NCBI RefSeq assembly: GCF_963455295.1
Contig: NZ_OY734020.1
Location: 3,162,001 to 3,226,000 of the forward strand
DNA length: 64,000 nt
Source: Candidatus Thiodiazotropha sp. CDECU1
GTDB lineage: Bacteria; Pseudomonadota; Gammaproteobacteria; Chromatiales; Chromatiaceae
Direction: 5' to 3'
The translations under genes and the position numbers were made by a program. Of this stretch, positions 49,423-58,805 are shown piece after piece (position 1 is the stretch's first letter; every line of letters begins with the position of its first letter). The notes beneath the pieces are model-generated. The model saw nothing but the letters and a program-made list of their open reading frames with translations, was not told the DNA's origin and ran no database searches.

Positions 49423-50133
49423 TCATTCCTGATCCTCGCTGAACTTGTAGCCCACACCCCATACCGTGAGTACATAGCGGGGGGCGGCGGGATCCTCCTC
49501 GATCTTGGCCCGCAAGCGGTTGATGTGGGAGTTCACGGTATGTTCGTAGCCGTCATGGTTATATCCCCAGACCTTATCCAGCAGTTGAATACGACTGAAG
49601 ACACGCCCGGGCTGGCGGGCGAAAAAGAGCAGCAGGTCGAACTCCCTGGCCGTCAGGTCAGCCAACTTGCCATCGACCTTCACGATCCGTTTGGCCACAT
49701 CGATACTCAGACCGCCCCGCTCGATCACCTCTTCACCACCACTCTCGCCACCACTGTTCTGCAACGCCTCCATACGCCGAAACAGGGCCTTTATCCGCGC
49801 CAGGAGTTCCGGCACGCTGAAGGGCTTTGTGAGATAGTCGTCCGCCCCCATCTCGAGCCCCACCACCCGGTCGAGTTCGGTGGATTTTGCGGTCAGCATG
49901 AGAATCGCCACATAGTCACCCGCGCTACGCATCTTACGACACAGGGTCAGACCGTCCGTGTCGGGTAGCATCAGATCGAGGACCACCAGCTGGTAGCCGC
50001 CCTTGTTGAACAGACCCATCGCCGCGGCGCCATTGCCGGCGATGTCGGCTTCACAACCGATATCGTTCAGGTGAGTCTGTACCAGATGAGCGATATCGGG
50101 CTCGTCTTCAACGATAAGTACTTTGCGCTGCAT
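49423..50133 (-). CDS. OmpR-family response regulator
   Basis: 236 residues from MQRKVLIVEDEPDI. The receiver has the phospho-acceptor Asp in LVVLDLMLPDTDG (about residue 52) and the switch residues in MLTAKST and GADDYLTKPFS. The C-terminal winged helix (RIQLLDKVWGYNHDGYEHTV) binds DNA. It is followed by its kinase, with amylosucrase upstream on the same strand, which suggests a link to sugar or osmotic signals, though this is inference. Confidence 0.94.
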   Translation of the reverse strand: MQRKVLIVEDEPDIAHLVQTHLNDIGCEADIAGNGAAAMGLFNKGGYQLVVLDLMLPDTDGLTLCRKMRSAGDYVAILMLTAKSTELDRVVGLEMGADDYLTKPFSVPELLARIKALFRRMEALQNSGGESGGEEVIERGGLSIDVAKRIVKVDGKLADLTAREFDLLLFFARQPGRVFSRIQLLDKVWGYNHDGYEHTVNSHINRLRAKIEEDPAAPRYVLTVWGVGYKFSEDQE

Positions 50134-50232
50134 AGAATCAATTTTCCCGTGTGTTGATGCTGATTCCATCATACACCGATGGAGAAAGGTTCACGGAAAT
50201 CTCACAAATGGATCACGGACGAAGAATTTGAA

Positions 50233-52206
50233 TTAAAATCCCACATCCGGACGCTCATCCGTCAGCCAGTAGAAGTGGAATGGTGGCACAACCAGTTGGT
50301 CCTTGAACAGCCGGGGCGACTCCCCTGAATAGATATCCTTAAGATTGCCATACTCGAACATGCCCCGGTTGCCCAATGCGGAGAGTTCCATGTATTGGGG
50401 TGAATCATCGAAGTTGCACACCACCAGTACCGACCCCAGGGGCATAAACGGGTCGGTGCGCCAAAACACGAACAGGTGGGGGTTCTCCACATCCACCAGC
50501 TCCCGGTTGTTGAAGTCGGCAAATGCCGGGATACCCTTGCGTGCGGCGATCATCTTCTTCAGGGCGCTGAATATCCGCTGCTCCGGGGTGCCGTGCTGAT
50601 GCCGACGCTCCGCCCTCTCCCAATCTATTTTCGGTCTTTGCAACCAGCGATTGTCGCCGGCCTTGTTCTCGTCCTCCAGGTAACTGCGGTCATTGAGGGT
50701 GCCGATCTCATCGCCATAGTAGATCAGGGGTATGCCGCCAAAGGAGCAGATCATACTGTGCACCAGCAGAATCATCTTTATCGAGCGCTCGATTGCCTCA
50801 TCGTCATTGCTGTCGATGGCGCTCTCCAGCCCCACCAGGGAGGCCAGTGAGCCGGATATGCGCGCATCCCCGGTCTTGTGATTGACCCCGAACGGCTGAC
50901 CCCTGGCCGGGGAATCGGCATATTGACCGGTGAAATAGTCCACCAGGAACTGGCGATGGGCAGCGGGCTGATAGCCGGCGCGCACGATATCGGCATCGTC
51001 GAAACCCAGCCCGATATCGTCATGACAGCGTAGGTAGTTGAGCCAGGTGGCGCGATCCAGCTTGGTGGGCAGGCTCTGAATACCCTGTCGGAGCAGCTGC
51101 GTGTTCTTGGTGGCGACCGCATCCCACAACAGCGCCATGAAGGTGGCGTTATAGGCGATCTCGCACTCCTTGGCGATCACCGCATCCTCACCGAAATATT
51201 TTGTGATCTCCACCGGCGCCACGATCGCCTCGGCGATGAACAGCACGCCCGGCGCGGTCACCTGGCAACAATCCTTCATCAATTGCAGGATCAGGTGCGC
51301 CTCGCGCTCGTTCTGAGAGGTGGTGCCGATCTTTTTCCATAAGAATGCCACCGCATCCAGGCGCAGGATATCCGCCCCCTGGTTGGCCCAGAACAGATTG
51401 TTATCGAGCATCTCGATAAACACCGCGGGATTGCTGTAGTTGAGATCCCACTGGTAGTGGTTGAAGACGGTCATCACCCACTTCTGCATGGTCTCATCCC
51501 AGGTGAAATTGCCGGGAGAGGTTTCAGGGAAGATCTCCGGCATGTTCTCCTCGAACATATCCGGCACATCCCGGTTGTCGAAGATATAGAAATAGTCCTG
51601 GTAGCGCTTTTCACCGGCGCGCGCCCGCTGCACCCATTCATGTTCATCCGAGGTATGGTTCAGCACCATGTCCAGTATCAGCAGCATGCCCCGTTTACGC
51701 GCGGATGCAGAGAGGATATTGATGGCGTCCAGGTTGCCGACCCGGGGGTCGATGTTGCGAAAGTCACTCACCGCATAGCCGCCGTCACTGGCCCCCTCGG
51801 GGCAGACCATGACCGGCATGACATGCACCATATTGATGCCCAACTCCTGCAGATAGGGCAGCTTGCTCTCCACACCCAGCAGATCATCGGCAAAACCATC
51901 CGCATACAGCGCCATGCCGACCCACTCCTGACTGAGGAACCAGTTGTGGTCTTTCTCCCTTTCGCTGTCGAGCTGCTTGAGTGCGATATGCCGCTGGATG
52001 TAACGGGTCGCCATCACCTCCACCAGGTGGATCATCTGCTCCTTGAAGTCCTCCCGCTTGCCGTAGAGATAGTGAAACAGCTGGTGGATGACATAGAAAT
52101 TGGCGCCGAGACGGGTATAGAAATGGCGCAGATCCCGCTCCCGGATCTCGGGCTTGATCTCGTCGAGAATCTGATTCAGCAGGGAGTGGGAGACCTGTTC
52201 ATACAT
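50233..52206 (-). CDS. ams: Amylosucrase-like GH13 enzyme
   Basis: 657 residues of the GH13 family. An N-terminal helical domain (about 1-90) precedes the barrel. DMVLNHTSDEHEW near residue 185, ILRLDAVAF near 285 with the nucleophile Asp, LFIAEAIVAP with the general acid Glu, and CHDDIGLGF with the third Asp form the catalytic set. The extra N-terminal helical domain and HDDIG match amylosucrase, which converts sucrose to alpha-1,4-glucan and fructose. Sucrose-phosphate synthase, phosphatase and fructokinase lie 1-5 kb upstream on the same strand. Confidence 0.88.
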   Translation of the reverse strand: MYEQVSHSLLNQILDEIKPEIRERDLRHFYTRLGANFYVIHQLFHYLYGKREDFKEQMIHLVEVMATRYIQRHIALKQLDSEREKDHNWFLSQEWVGMALYADGFADDLLGVESKLPYLQELGINMVHVMPVMVCPEGASDGGYAVSDFRNIDPRVGNLDAINILSASARKRGMLLILDMVLNHTSDEHEWVQRARAGEKRYQDYFYIFDNRDVPDMFEENMPEIFPETSPGNFTWDETMQKWVMTVFNHYQWDLNYSNPAVFIEMLDNNLFWANQGADILRLDAVAFLWKKIGTTSQNEREAHLILQLMKDCCQVTAPGVLFIAEAIVAPVEITKYFGEDAVIAKECEIAYNATFMALLWDAVATKNTQLLRQGIQSLPTKLDRATWLNYLRCHDDIGLGFDDADIVRAGYQPAAHRQFLVDYFTGQYADSPARGQPFGVNHKTGDARISGSLASLVGLESAIDSNDDEAIERSIKMILLVHSMICSFGGIPLIYYGDEIGTLNDRSYLEDENKAGDNRWLQRPKIDWERAERRHQHGTPEQRIFSALKKMIAARKGIPAFADFNNRELVDVENPHLFVFWRTDPFMPLGSVLVVCNFDDSPQYMELSALGNRGMFEYGNLKDIYSGESPRLFKDQLVVPPFHFYWLTDERPDVGF

Positions 52207-52345
52207 GATTGCGAACCTGGAAAATGGACTACATACCGTATCGGCTGCCAGTTGTAGGAGTTTACACGCTTAAGCGAGAGAAGATAGATATGGGTTGAGG
52301 AGAGATTATAGTTCGGTAACCTCGAGCTGAATACAAGAAGCAGGC

Positions 52346-52603
52346 CTATGCAGTACTGGGGTAATCCGCCTTGACGACACAATTGCGACCCTTTTGCTTC
52401 GCTTTGTACAGGGCCGCATCGATGCGGTTAAGGAGTTCCTCAATTGATTCTCCAGCTGTATATTGAGCAACATCGAAACTGTCTGTTACCACCGGCAGAT
52501 TCGACTCCCTTGACTGCTCTGGCAATACCCATATTTTCTCTGCAATAAGTCCCGTCGTGACTAGATAAAGCCAAGATAAGAGCGCTTTTGTGGACGTCGC
52601 CAT
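52346..52603 (-). pseudogene. GGDEF-domain C-terminal relic
   Basis: The end of this frame (VAQYTAGESIEELLNRIDAA, then LYKAKQKGRN) is the last part of a GGDEF domain, downstream of where the RxGGDEF motif should be. The catalytic half and everything N-terminal are missing, so it cannot make cyclic-di-GMP. It is a remnant left between amylosucrase and fructokinase. Confidence 0.85.
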
Positions 52604-52969
52604 ATGTTTAATTAATTTGTCATTAACTTCCTGTTACAGACAGTGCTGATTGCTTGATAATCGATAGCTTCGATTACCACTTCTTCATGTCATCACACAC
52701 TAGCAAGAAAACAGTTTTTGACAGACAGAGCCGAATGGCACGAGAACCAAGATTTATGATTACTCATCTAGCTGCAATCAATATAAACAAATATAAACCA
52801 TCAACCTCTTATCAAAAGAGACATCAGTGTAGATCATGTTATGTGTCAAGGTCATTAGATAATATGAAGAGCCGGTAAGTATCATTTCTGATTTCGGGGC
52901 ATGCAGACATTAAACCTTCCACATATGACTTGACAGCAAAGTATTACAATTCAGTATCGACTGGATAGG
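52604..52969. other. Non-coding stretch
   Basis: 366 AT-rich bases between the GGDEF relic and the 90-residue gene. Only short frames without ribosome sites are present. I see no RNA or repeat. Confidence 0.5.
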
Positions 52970-53242
52970 CTACTGACTGAGCCATTCATCCATATTGCGT
53001 CGTTCACCAATATTAAAAGCACCAACCGGTTGGCTGTCGATCGATGCAAAAAACAGACGCTTTCCCTTGTTACCAGCACTTTTTATTATTTTTGTTTTAA
53101 CCTCTTTGGCTGCAAATTTTCTTTGAAACTGCTCTGCATACTCCATCACATTCGGTATATTTCGATAAGTGCCTGTAAAATCTACGTAACCCGCGATCCA
53201 AAAGACCATCTTTTCACTTGGAGAGTAATACAAATTATCCAT
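52970..53242 (-). CDS. Small conserved-looking protein, unknown function
   Basis: 90 residues without a signal peptide, mixed alpha/beta composition (MVFWIAGYVDFTGTYRNI then a basic middle). GAGGAG 7 bases before the ATG supports a real gene. I do not recognise it. It lies within the sucrose cluster, downstream of fructokinase. Confidence 0.7.
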   Translation of the reverse strand: MDNLYYSPSEKMVFWIAGYVDFTGTYRNIPNVMEYAEQFQRKFAAKEVKTKIIKSAGNKGKRLFFASIDSQPVGAFNIGERRNMDEWLSQ

Positions 53243-53403
53243 TTAGTATCTCCTCGTAATTGATACCTCACATCTTAATCCGTATGCACTGATTATATCT
53301 TGAATACAGTTCACACCGCGACATGAGCTGAGACTGAGACTCACCCCTGCCACGCATCAATATGACACTGTAATTTTCACAAGACTGTAATCTAACTGAG
53401 GGA

Positions 53404-54288
53404 TCAGGCAAGCTGCCAGGCGTCGATATAGCTTTGATAAAAGGCGGGATCATCGACGACGGCCCCACGCTGTCCCACGATGGCCGAAGCGAAGCCCTGG
53501 GCACGTTCCAGGGTCAGTTGTAAAGGCCAATCGAGTTCCAGGCCCAGGATCAGCACGGAGGTCAGGGCGTCCCCCGCTCCGACCGTGTCGACCAGGTTCA
53601 GATTGACCTCGGGTTCAATCCGAGCGGAGCGGCCATCGGCGGTCACCGCCAGCACCCCTCGCGCCCCAAGGGTCACCACCAATCCCTCAAGCTTGTACTG
53701 ACGCCTGAAGCTGGTTGCTGTGGTCAACAGATCATCGCTCTCACCATGGAGCTGTAGCAGTTCGTCCTCATTAAGCTTGACCCAGTCGGCCTCGGCCACC
53801 CAGTTCAACACAGACTCCCGCTGCCACCAGGGGTCACGCAGATTGACATCCATGAAGATGCGTTGGGGGTGGTTTGCCTTCAACCTGTGCAGCGCCTCCC
53901 TGGCAACCGGATTTCGCAAACCCAGACTGCCATGATAGAGAGTGGTCGCCTGAACCTCCCCTAAACTGGCCGCATCGATGAAGTCATAGGCCACATCGGC
54001 CACAATCTCATAACTGGGCTCCCCCGCTTCAAGGGTAATCGCTACCCGTCCCGTGAGGTGCTGCTCATCCCGTTGCAGGTATTCAGTCTGCATCCCCCAC
54101 TGGTCCATGGACCGCAGAATGACATCACCCTCGTCATCCCTGCCGATACGGCTTATAAACAACGGCGAACGGCCAAATGCCTGAAGATGCCAGGCGACAT
54201 TGAACGGTGCGCCACCCAAAACCTGTTCTCCCTCGGGAAAGCAGTCGAAGAGCACTTCACCAAAGACCGCAATGGCGTGTCTGTTCAT
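53404..54288 (-). CDS. PfkB-family fructokinase
   Basis: 294 residues of the ribokinase fold. GGAPFNVAWHLQAFG near residue 24 is the first PfkB signature; DTVGAGDALTSVLI near 250 is the second, with the catalytic Asp in GAGD. In this cluster it most likely phosphorylates fructose released from sucrose by amylosucrase. The gap to the phosphatase stop is 12 bases, so they are one operon. A different sugar substrate cannot be excluded from sequence. Confidence 0.85.
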   Translation of the reverse strand: MNRHAIAVFGEVLFDCFPEGEQVLGGAPFNVAWHLQAFGRSPLFISRIGRDDEGDVILRSMDQWGMQTEYLQRDEQHLTGRVAITLEAGEPSYEIVADVAYDFIDAASLGEVQATTLYHGSLGLRNPVAREALHRLKANHPQRIFMDVNLRDPWWQRESVLNWVAEADWVKLNEDELLQLHGESDDLLTTATSFRRQYKLEGLVVTLGARGVLAVTADGRSARIEPEVNLNLVDTVGAGDALTSVLILGLELDWPLQLTLERAQGFASAIVGQRGAVVDDPAFYQSYIDAWQLA

Positions 54289-54300
54289 GACCCTGCCGAC

Positions 54301-55149
54301 TCACACGGCCAACAGCCGGGCGATCAACTGCGGATGGTAGTGAGCGGCCCCTTCGATAATGCCGGCGCTGTAGTTCCCGTTCATGGCCATGAATCCCCCC
54401 TTGGCCATGTAGAGGCTGCCACCATTGCCATTCGCGTCCACCGACTGCTGCGCCTGCTGTCTGACTTCGGCCTGGGCATTCGCTACCAGTACCGCGGGAA
54501 TCGGGCTGACCAGCACCTCCATGTCGTTCCCGCTGTCTCCGGAAAAGACCGTTTCATTCAGCCCATAGCCCAGGGACTCCCTGAGAAAATCGATGGCGTG
54601 GTACTTGGTCGCCCGCTCAGGCAGCACATCGAGCAAGCCCATGTTGGCTGTCTCATCGATACTCCAGACCAGGCTCGCGGCCACCGTCTCCCGTTGCAGG
54701 CGCAACCCCATCTCTTCGAGTATCGGCTGCTGGTCCTGGTCAGGTGAGAGGTAGTAACTCAATTTGAAGCGGTTCTGTTTTTCATCCTCCTGCAGACGAA
54801 GGCCTGGGATATCGGAAAACAGCTGTTTCAGATCCTGGTGCGACCTGCCGTTCCAGTCTTGACTGATGTGTTGATGCCAATTCGCTTGATGACGCCAATC
54901 ATCCACGGACTCCACATGGTAGAGAGAGGTGCCCACATCACCGATGACATAGTCCGGCTGCGGCAATGTATAATCGGCGATTGCGTCTCTCACCAGCGAC
55001 TGATCCCTGCCACTGACATAGGCAAGCAGCACCTCATCGCTGTCACACAGCTGTTTGAATCTTACCCTGGCCTGCTCCGACTCGGGTTGCGGGCCATTGG
55101 GAATAAGGGTTCGATCTAGATCTGTGCAGACTAATAACCTTTCACTCAT
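54301..55149 (-). CDS. Sucrose-6-phosphate phosphatase
   Basis: 282-residue HAD-IIB phosphatase. The nucleophile motif is CTDLDRTLIPNG (DxD near residue 9); SGRDQSLVRDAI and FSGDSGNDMEVL (near 200) are the other HAD motifs. It removes phosphate from sucrose-6-phosphate made by the upstream synthase. Its ATG overlaps the synthase stop by four bases. Confidence 0.92.
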   Translation of the reverse strand: MSERLLVCTDLDRTLIPNGPQPESEQARVRFKQLCDSDEVLLAYVSGRDQSLVRDAIADYTLPQPDYVIGDVGTSLYHVESVDDWRHQANWHQHISQDWNGRSHQDLKQLFSDIPGLRLQEDEKQNRFKLSYYLSPDQDQQPILEEMGLRLQRETVAASLVWSIDETANMGLLDVLPERATKYHAIDFLRESLGYGLNETVFSGDSGNDMEVLVSPIPAVLVANAQAEVRQQAQQSVDANGNGGSLYMAKGGFMAMNGNYSAGIIEGAAHYHPQLIARLLAV

Positions 55150-57296
55150 TGCTCTTCTTGCTCTTCTTGCTCTTCCGGAACGTTACAGCGTTGAAAAAAA
55201 TCGTAATGATCGATGGCTTCCAGGATGCCCAAGGCGTGGGAGCTATTGGCCAGGTAGATGCGTTCGTGGTCGACCATGTGGGACAGCTCTTCATGATGAC
55301 GGTTGGCCACCACCACCGCCAGGGTGTTGCCCCGCATCATGTCCTCATCGGCGCCTGAACCACCCGCCACCAGAATGTTTTCCAGCGGAATATCCAGGCG
55401 CTGGGCCACGTAGCGCAGCGCCTGCCCCTTGGAGGCGCGTGAAGGCAGGATATCCAGGAACTGGCCGAAGGCGTGAATCACATTACAGGTCAGCTCCTCC
55501 TTGTGCAGCAGGGTGTTGATCTCATCCACCGAGGGCGCCTTGTTGGGATCGTAGTGATAGGCAATCTTGAAGTAGCTCTGCTCCCGCTTCGACTGCGCCT
55601 TGATCCCCGGCAGGTTCGCCATCACCCGGCGCACACTCTTCGGTTGCCACAGATGATCGATATGCTCTATCCAGAAGTCATCGATGGAGAGGCCCTGGGT
55701 ATAGTGAATCTTGGTACCCAGGCTGGTGATCAATACATCGGGGATGGGTATGGAAAACTTCTTCATCACCGTCAGGGCATCGTCCAGGCGCCGGCCGGTG
55801 GCGATGCCGAATGTGGCGCATTTTCTGTTTTGCCGTACAACCTCGATAAACTTTTTCAAGCCGGAGGGATTGCCGAGGAGATTTTGATCGAGATCGGTAA
55901 AGATGGCGCGATCCCGATAACGATGCTTGACATGTTTTGGCGGCTTGGTGGGCAATCGATCGTACCCGGCCGGGAGCGGTTCGATCCTGGAAAAATATTT
56001 CTGGGCATGGGCCTTCCAGGAGTAGTGTTTGCGCACCCCGTTCAAACCGTTGCGGGAAAACTTCTGCCAGAGCGTATTGTCGTGCAATATCTTCAACAGG
56101 CTGCTGCGAATGGCCTTCTTGTCCAAAGGGTCCACCAGCAATCCGTTGTTACAGTTACCGATGATATCCACCGGCCCACCATTCTCCGTCGCAATCAACG
56201 GCAGACCGCTGGCCGCCGCCTCGAGCAGGGTCAGGCCAAAGGGTTCGGTCAATGCCGGGTTGACAAAAACCCCTTTTGACAACGCGGCCAGGCGGTAGAT
56301 GTCCGACACCTCTTTGGCCAGGTGGCGCTTCGGAATCGCCACATGACCGTACAGGTCGTAGAGGTCGATCATCATCAACAGTTCGGTCATCACCGATTGC
56401 GGGCCACTCTCCATATCCCGGATATCGTCGCGATTGCCTGCCACGATCACCAGATTGGCCGCATTCTGCAGTTGGCTGGATTCGCCATAGACCTCCAGCA
56501 GGGTGAGGATGTTCTTGCGTTCATCCGGGCGTGACAATGCAAGGATGATCGGTTTATCCGGCTGCTGTAGAAAGCGGCCCAGGCTCTTGGCAAAGGGAAT
56601 CTCATTGGCGGTCGTTTCAGGCGGGTAAAACTGGGTCAGATCCGTACCCGGCGGAATGACCGCCATATTATCCGGCTGATAGTAGTTGTAGAGACTGTAC
56701 TGCTCATCTATCTCATTATGGGTGCTGGTGATTACCAGGTCCGCATTCGCCAACAACTCCTCTTCCGCCTCGATGCGCCGATCCATGTTGTAGCGCTGAT
56801 CGATCTCACGCCCCGACAGTCCCTTAGCCAGCAGTTGATGGCGTTTGTCACGCCCCAGGGAGTGGCCGGTATGCACCAGGGGGACACCCAGCAGGTGAGA
56901 AAGCCGGACCCCCACATAGCCTGCGTCGGCATAGTGGCTGTGGACGATGTCCGGCATACGCGGTTGATCGTTGAGCCAGTTGAGCAGGTTATCCATGAAG
57001 CTGTCGAGATGATCCCACAGGGTCTCTTTCATCAGATAGCCATCGGGACCCGCATCGACGCGTACGATTCTCGCCTTGGAAGAGATGGGTTCGATCAGCT
57101 CGGCATAGTCGTCGCTGATGTCCGGATCCACCACCCGTCGTGTCACCAGGTCTACCTGGGTGACCGCGTCCAACTCCGCCAGTGCCTTGGCCAGATCGAC
57201 CACGTACTTGGTTTGTCCCCCGGTGTCGGCATCGCGTCCAAGCTCCAGGTCGTGTCCTCGAATAAGACCGTGCACGCTTATTAAGCAGATATACAT
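55146..57296 (-). CDS. sps: Sucrose-phosphate synthase with C-terminal HAD domain
   Basis: 716 residues. The glycosyltransferase part starts with GRDADTGGQTKYVVDLAKAL and contains PPGTDLTQFYPP, RPDERKNILTLLE and FVNPALTEPFGLTLLEAAAS, the E-x7-E type motif of GT4. The C-terminal HAD-like domain begins RAIFTDLDQNLLG near 475, where both Asp are kept although Asn replaces the usual Thr. UDP/ADP-glucose plus fructose-6-phosphate give sucrose-6-phosphate. The extreme C-terminus is a three-fold GluGluGln repeat (55149-55175) overlapping the phosphatase start. Confidence 0.92.
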   Translation of the reverse strand: MYICLISVHGLIRGHDLELGRDADTGGQTKYVVDLAKALAELDAVTQVDLVTRRVVDPDISDDYAELIEPISSKARIVRVDAGPDGYLMKETLWDHLDSFMDNLLNWLNDQPRMPDIVHSHYADAGYVGVRLSHLLGVPLVHTGHSLGRDKRHQLLAKGLSGREIDQRYNMDRRIEAEEELLANADLVITSTHNEIDEQYSLYNYYQPDNMAVIPPGTDLTQFYPPETTANEIPFAKSLGRFLQQPDKPIILALSRPDERKNILTLLEVYGESSQLQNAANLVIVAGNRDDIRDMESGPQSVMTELLMMIDLYDLYGHVAIPKRHLAKEVSDIYRLAALSKGVFVNPALTEPFGLTLLEAAASGLPLIATENGGPVDIIGNCNNGLLVDPLDKKAIRSSLLKILHDNTLWQKFSRNGLNGVRKHYSWKAHAQKYFSRIEPLPAGYDRLPTKPPKHVKHRYRDRAIFTDLDQNLLGNPSGLKKFIEVVRQNRKCATFGIATGRRLDDALTVMKKFSIPIPDVLITSLGTKIHYTQGLSIDDFWIEHIDHLWQPKSVRRVMANLPGIKAQSKREQSYFKIAYHYDPNKAPSVDEINTLLHKEELTCNVIHAFGQFLDILPSRASKGQALRYVAQRLDIPLENILVAGGSGADEDMMRGNTLAVVVANRHHEELSHMVDHERIYLANSSHALGILEAIDHYDFFQRCNVPEEQEEQEEQ

Positions 57297-57468
57297 AGCG
57301 TATTGCAGGTATGGGTAACCTGCAGATCCATCCTTCAGGTTCTTGGTTGTCGTTTAGCCCGACATACAACCAATAGCTGTCTGGGGTTTGCCGGGCGGCT
57401 GTTGTTTTTTAATTTTGTGACGAATATGTTAACAAAGTTAAGAAGATATTGCTGAGCAGGATTATGTT

Positions 57469-58047
57469 CTATTGAATATCCAATAATTCGGCCGCTGTCT
57501 GCCGGCAGCTGGTCAATATCCTTTCAGCAAGCCGCTCGTCGTCCACCACACGACTCAGGGCCACACCGCCAACCATTAAGGCAGTCAGGGCGAGGACTTC
57601 CTCATTCTGCTGATTTGACGGATTATCCCGGTAACGTTCGATCAGGCTATTCATACGCCGATATATGCGCGTGTAGGTCTGACGAACTTGCGGCTCCCTG
57701 TTGGCGATATCGGTGACAAGAAATGCCAATGGGCATGGCGTCTCTTCCCCCGCCAGATGATCCAGACTCAAATAGCCCTCAAGCATGGTCATGAGCCACT
57801 CAGACCCCCTTTGCCCGCTATTTTTGTGTGACGCCAAGCGGCCATGTGCCGCTGCATAGAGCATCGCCTTATCATAGAGTTCGCTCTTACTGCTGAAATG
57901 GGCATAAAAGGCACCACGGGTCATACCCGCATCGCGCATGACATCATTGATACCCGTTTGCTCATAACCCTTGTGCAGAAAGCTTTTGGCCGCGCTCTCG
58001 AGTATCCGCAGTCGACTCTCTTCTTTATGTTGTGGTGAGTAAGGCAT
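57469..58047 (-). CDS. TetR-family transcriptional regulator
   Basis: 192 residues. An N-terminal helix-turn-helix (GYEQTGINDVMRDAGMTRGA then FYAHFSSKSELYD) is the classic TetR DNA-binding fold. The C-terminal part resembles the TetR_C domain of AcrR-like regulators. It is divergent from the MAPEG gene, and a perfect palindrome (58073-58094) between them is the likely operator. Confidence 0.94.
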   Translation of the reverse strand: MPYSPQHKEESRLRILESAAKSFLHKGYEQTGINDVMRDAGMTRGAFYAHFSSKSELYDKAMLYAAAHGRLASHKNSGQRGSEWLMTMLEGYLSLDHLAGEETPCPLAFLVTDIANREPQVRQTYTRIYRRMNSLIERYRDNPSNQQNEEVLALTALMVGGVALSRVVDDERLAERILTSCRQTAAELLDIQ

Positions 58048-58072
58048 GGTTAGGCAGTTTAACCTCGTTGTT

Positions 58073-58094
58073 AAATATGATCTTGATCATATTT
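58073..58094. promoter_or_regulatory. TetR operator palindrome
   Basis: Ten-base arms AAATATGATC and GATCATATTT surround a central TT, with perfect complementarity. It lies 26 bases before the TetR start and 91 before the MAPEG start, where binding would affect both promoters. Confidence 0.82.
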
Positions 58095-58184
58095 TAATGC
58101 CCGCTACTATCCTGGAACAGACCTATAGCCCTCAAGATAACCGGATTGGCGAAACGACACACCCTGCTGTCAAGGATAGTGCAC

Positions 58185-58613
58185 ATGAATCAGCATCACA
58201 TACTCTACCCCATGATAATCCTGGTACTGTTCACTGGCCTGGTTGGCATCGCAATGCTTGTCGCACGCTACAGGGCGGTACGCGAAGGTTCATTGCGAAT
58301 CTCCTATTTCAAATACAATCGCGGTGGTAAACAACCTGAATATCTGCTCAAAATCAACCAGCATTTCGATAATCTGCTAGAGACCCCATTGCTGTTCTAT
58401 CTCTCTCTCATCCTTATTCTGCAGCAAAATCGGACTGACGTGGCATATATAGCTATAGCCTGGGCATATATCGCCAGTCGCTTCCTCCATGCATGGATAC
58501 ATATGGGTACGAACAATATCCTGCATCGTAAAAATGCCTTCATTCTCAGCTATGTACTGATCTTTACTATCTGGATACGGTTGTTCTTACAGCTCCTGAT
58601 GGATTCTCAGTAA
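58185..58613 (+). CDS. MAPEG-family membrane protein
   Basis: 142 residues with four transmembrane segments (about 8-26, 60-78, 84-98, 118-137). The conserved MAPEG core is visible: NQHFDNLLETPLLFYLSLIL and ASRFLHAWIHMGTNN. MAPEG proteins are small glutathione or eicosanoid-like membrane enzymes. The exact substrate is unknown. AAGGA 8 bases upstream sets the ATG at 58185. Repression by the divergent TetR protein is likely. Confidence 0.88.
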   Translation: MNQHHILYPMIILVLFTGLVGIAMLVARYRAVREGSLRISYFKYNRGGKQPEYLLKINQHFDNLLETPLLFYLSLILILQQNRTDVAYIAIAWAYIASRFLHAWIHMGTNNILHRKNAFILSYVLIFTIWIRLFLQLLMDSQ

Positions 58614-58805
58614 CTGCCATATTACGCTTGAGTTTGGCGGCCGCAGTACAGTGACGAGCTATTGTTGCGCCTCGTTAGACAGATAAAATGTAGGCTTTAT
58701 TTGTATTCCGGGTTTAACTATAAAGAGATTCTAAGCCCACCCAATATGGCTTTTTCGAAGTTGCATAGGTCATAGGATGGAGAAAAGCCACTCCCGGGAG
58801 ATGAG

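Noticed and set aside
48147-49442. Plus-strand open frame (431 codons) opposite the histidine kinase
   Set aside because: Antisense shadow of a clear kinase gene.
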